Below are positions 40,552 to 40,881 of a stretch of DNA of 40,881 nucleotides, piece by piece (the first letter of the stretch is position 1; each line of letters begins with the position of its first letter). The stretch lies in NCBI GenBank assembly GCA_934256705.1, contig CAKQPF010000031.1:1-40881 (forward strand), given 5' to 3'. The DNA comes from an uncultured Prevotella sp. GTDB lineage: Bacteria; Bacteroidota; Bacteroidia; Bacteroidales; Bacteroidaceae. Position numbers and translations under genes: made by a program. The notes below the pieces were generated by a model. The model made no database searches, had not been told where the DNA came from, and was given only the letters and a program-made list of their open reading frames with translations.

Positions 40552-40881
40552 GTTTGTGTATCCATTGTGTTTCTTATCGCGCGCGTACATTATGATTATA
40601 TAATTAATGTTGTCTAGTTGTCCTTAAATGAAGAGTGAAGAGTGAAGAATGAAGAATGAAGAATGAAGAATTGAAGTTAGCATTGCCGCTTGATGGATTC
40701 TGCGCAGGAATATGAACCATACTCGGATTCTTCACTATTCACTAAAAATGATGTTGTCTGGTTGTTTTGTTGTTTAGTTGTCTTGTTGATTGCAAGCCTC
40801 CCAACTGCGTCAGCGCGATTTCCCCCCTTTCCCTCTTCCCTTTTATCGAAGCGGAGTCCGCCACTGTGTCGGGCGCGTTAC
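40552..40881. repeat. Non-coding tail with GAAGAATGAA tracts and REP-like copy G
   Basis: About 330 bases without a gene. At 40625-40672 GAAGAGTGAA and GAAGAATGAA units repeat in tandem, the inverse of the CATTCTTCATT tracts in the composite element. A T/G-rich stretch with TTGTTGTTT follows (40750-40792). GCCACTGTGTCGGGCGCGTTAC is cut off by the window end at 40860-40881. Confidence 0.7.

Overview
The window comes from a member of the Bacteroidota, most likely Prevotella in the broad sense. Four things point there: promoters with the Bacteroidota-type -33 TTG / -7 TAnnTTTG boxes (at least ten, several with 19-20 bp spacing), genes that mostly lack a Shine-Dalgarno sequence, a HmuY/HmuR haem-uptake operon, and a secreted protein with the C-terminal tail common in Prevotella and Bacteroides. 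This is inferred from gene content; no rRNA gene is present to confirm it.

Layout. 1-478 is non-coding and holds a hairpin and 22-bp tandem repeats. 479-3164 (minus) carries surE, lpxB and a guanine deaminase. Divergent from it, 3312-9877 (plus) is a chromosome and cell-wall block: parA, parB, a DUF5683 protein, a LysM-bearing lytic transglycosylase and a long RelA/SpoT protein. 10145-18643 (plus) holds a pectin methylesterase, a bile-acid/sodium-symporter-family transporter, an etfB-etfA-acyl-CoA dehydrogenase operon and a two-domain CE12-type pectin acetylesterase. 18810-22085 (minus) holds manA, a HIT protein and a RecD-like helicase. 22299-26008 (plus) is DUF3822-rsmD-dnaG. 26641-31935 (plus) is a four-gene haem operon: tandem calycin-like secreted protein, HmuY-like lipoprotein, HmuR-like TonB-dependent receptor and a PepSY membrane protein. 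Then come a MATE exporter (minus), alaS and a MerR-type regulator (plus), the rsfS-ftsH-cdsA block (minus) and a tRNA-Gln(CTG) with its own promoter and terminator.

Most genes are housekeeping. The accessory signals are the haem operon, the two pectin esterases and the intergenic DNA. Two families of short repeats recur: (i) a 22-bp-period tandem repeat at three loci, one copy of which is inverted and forms a 20-bp perfect hairpin; (ii) a composite REP-like element with a CCGCCG/CGGCGG or CAGCCG/CGGCTG stem around CGTTAC, linked to CATTCTTCATT tracts. Many operons end in long, near-perfect stem-loops, several without a U tract.

Points to check first: an Asp-to-Asn change at the RelA/SpoT hydrolase motif; the likely absence of the second axial His in the haem receptor; an EtfB of the type found in electron-bifurcating complexes; and genes whose ATG lies only a few bases after the -7 box, suggesting near-leaderless mRNAs. 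No complete mobile element, CRISPR array, phage or defence island is visible.
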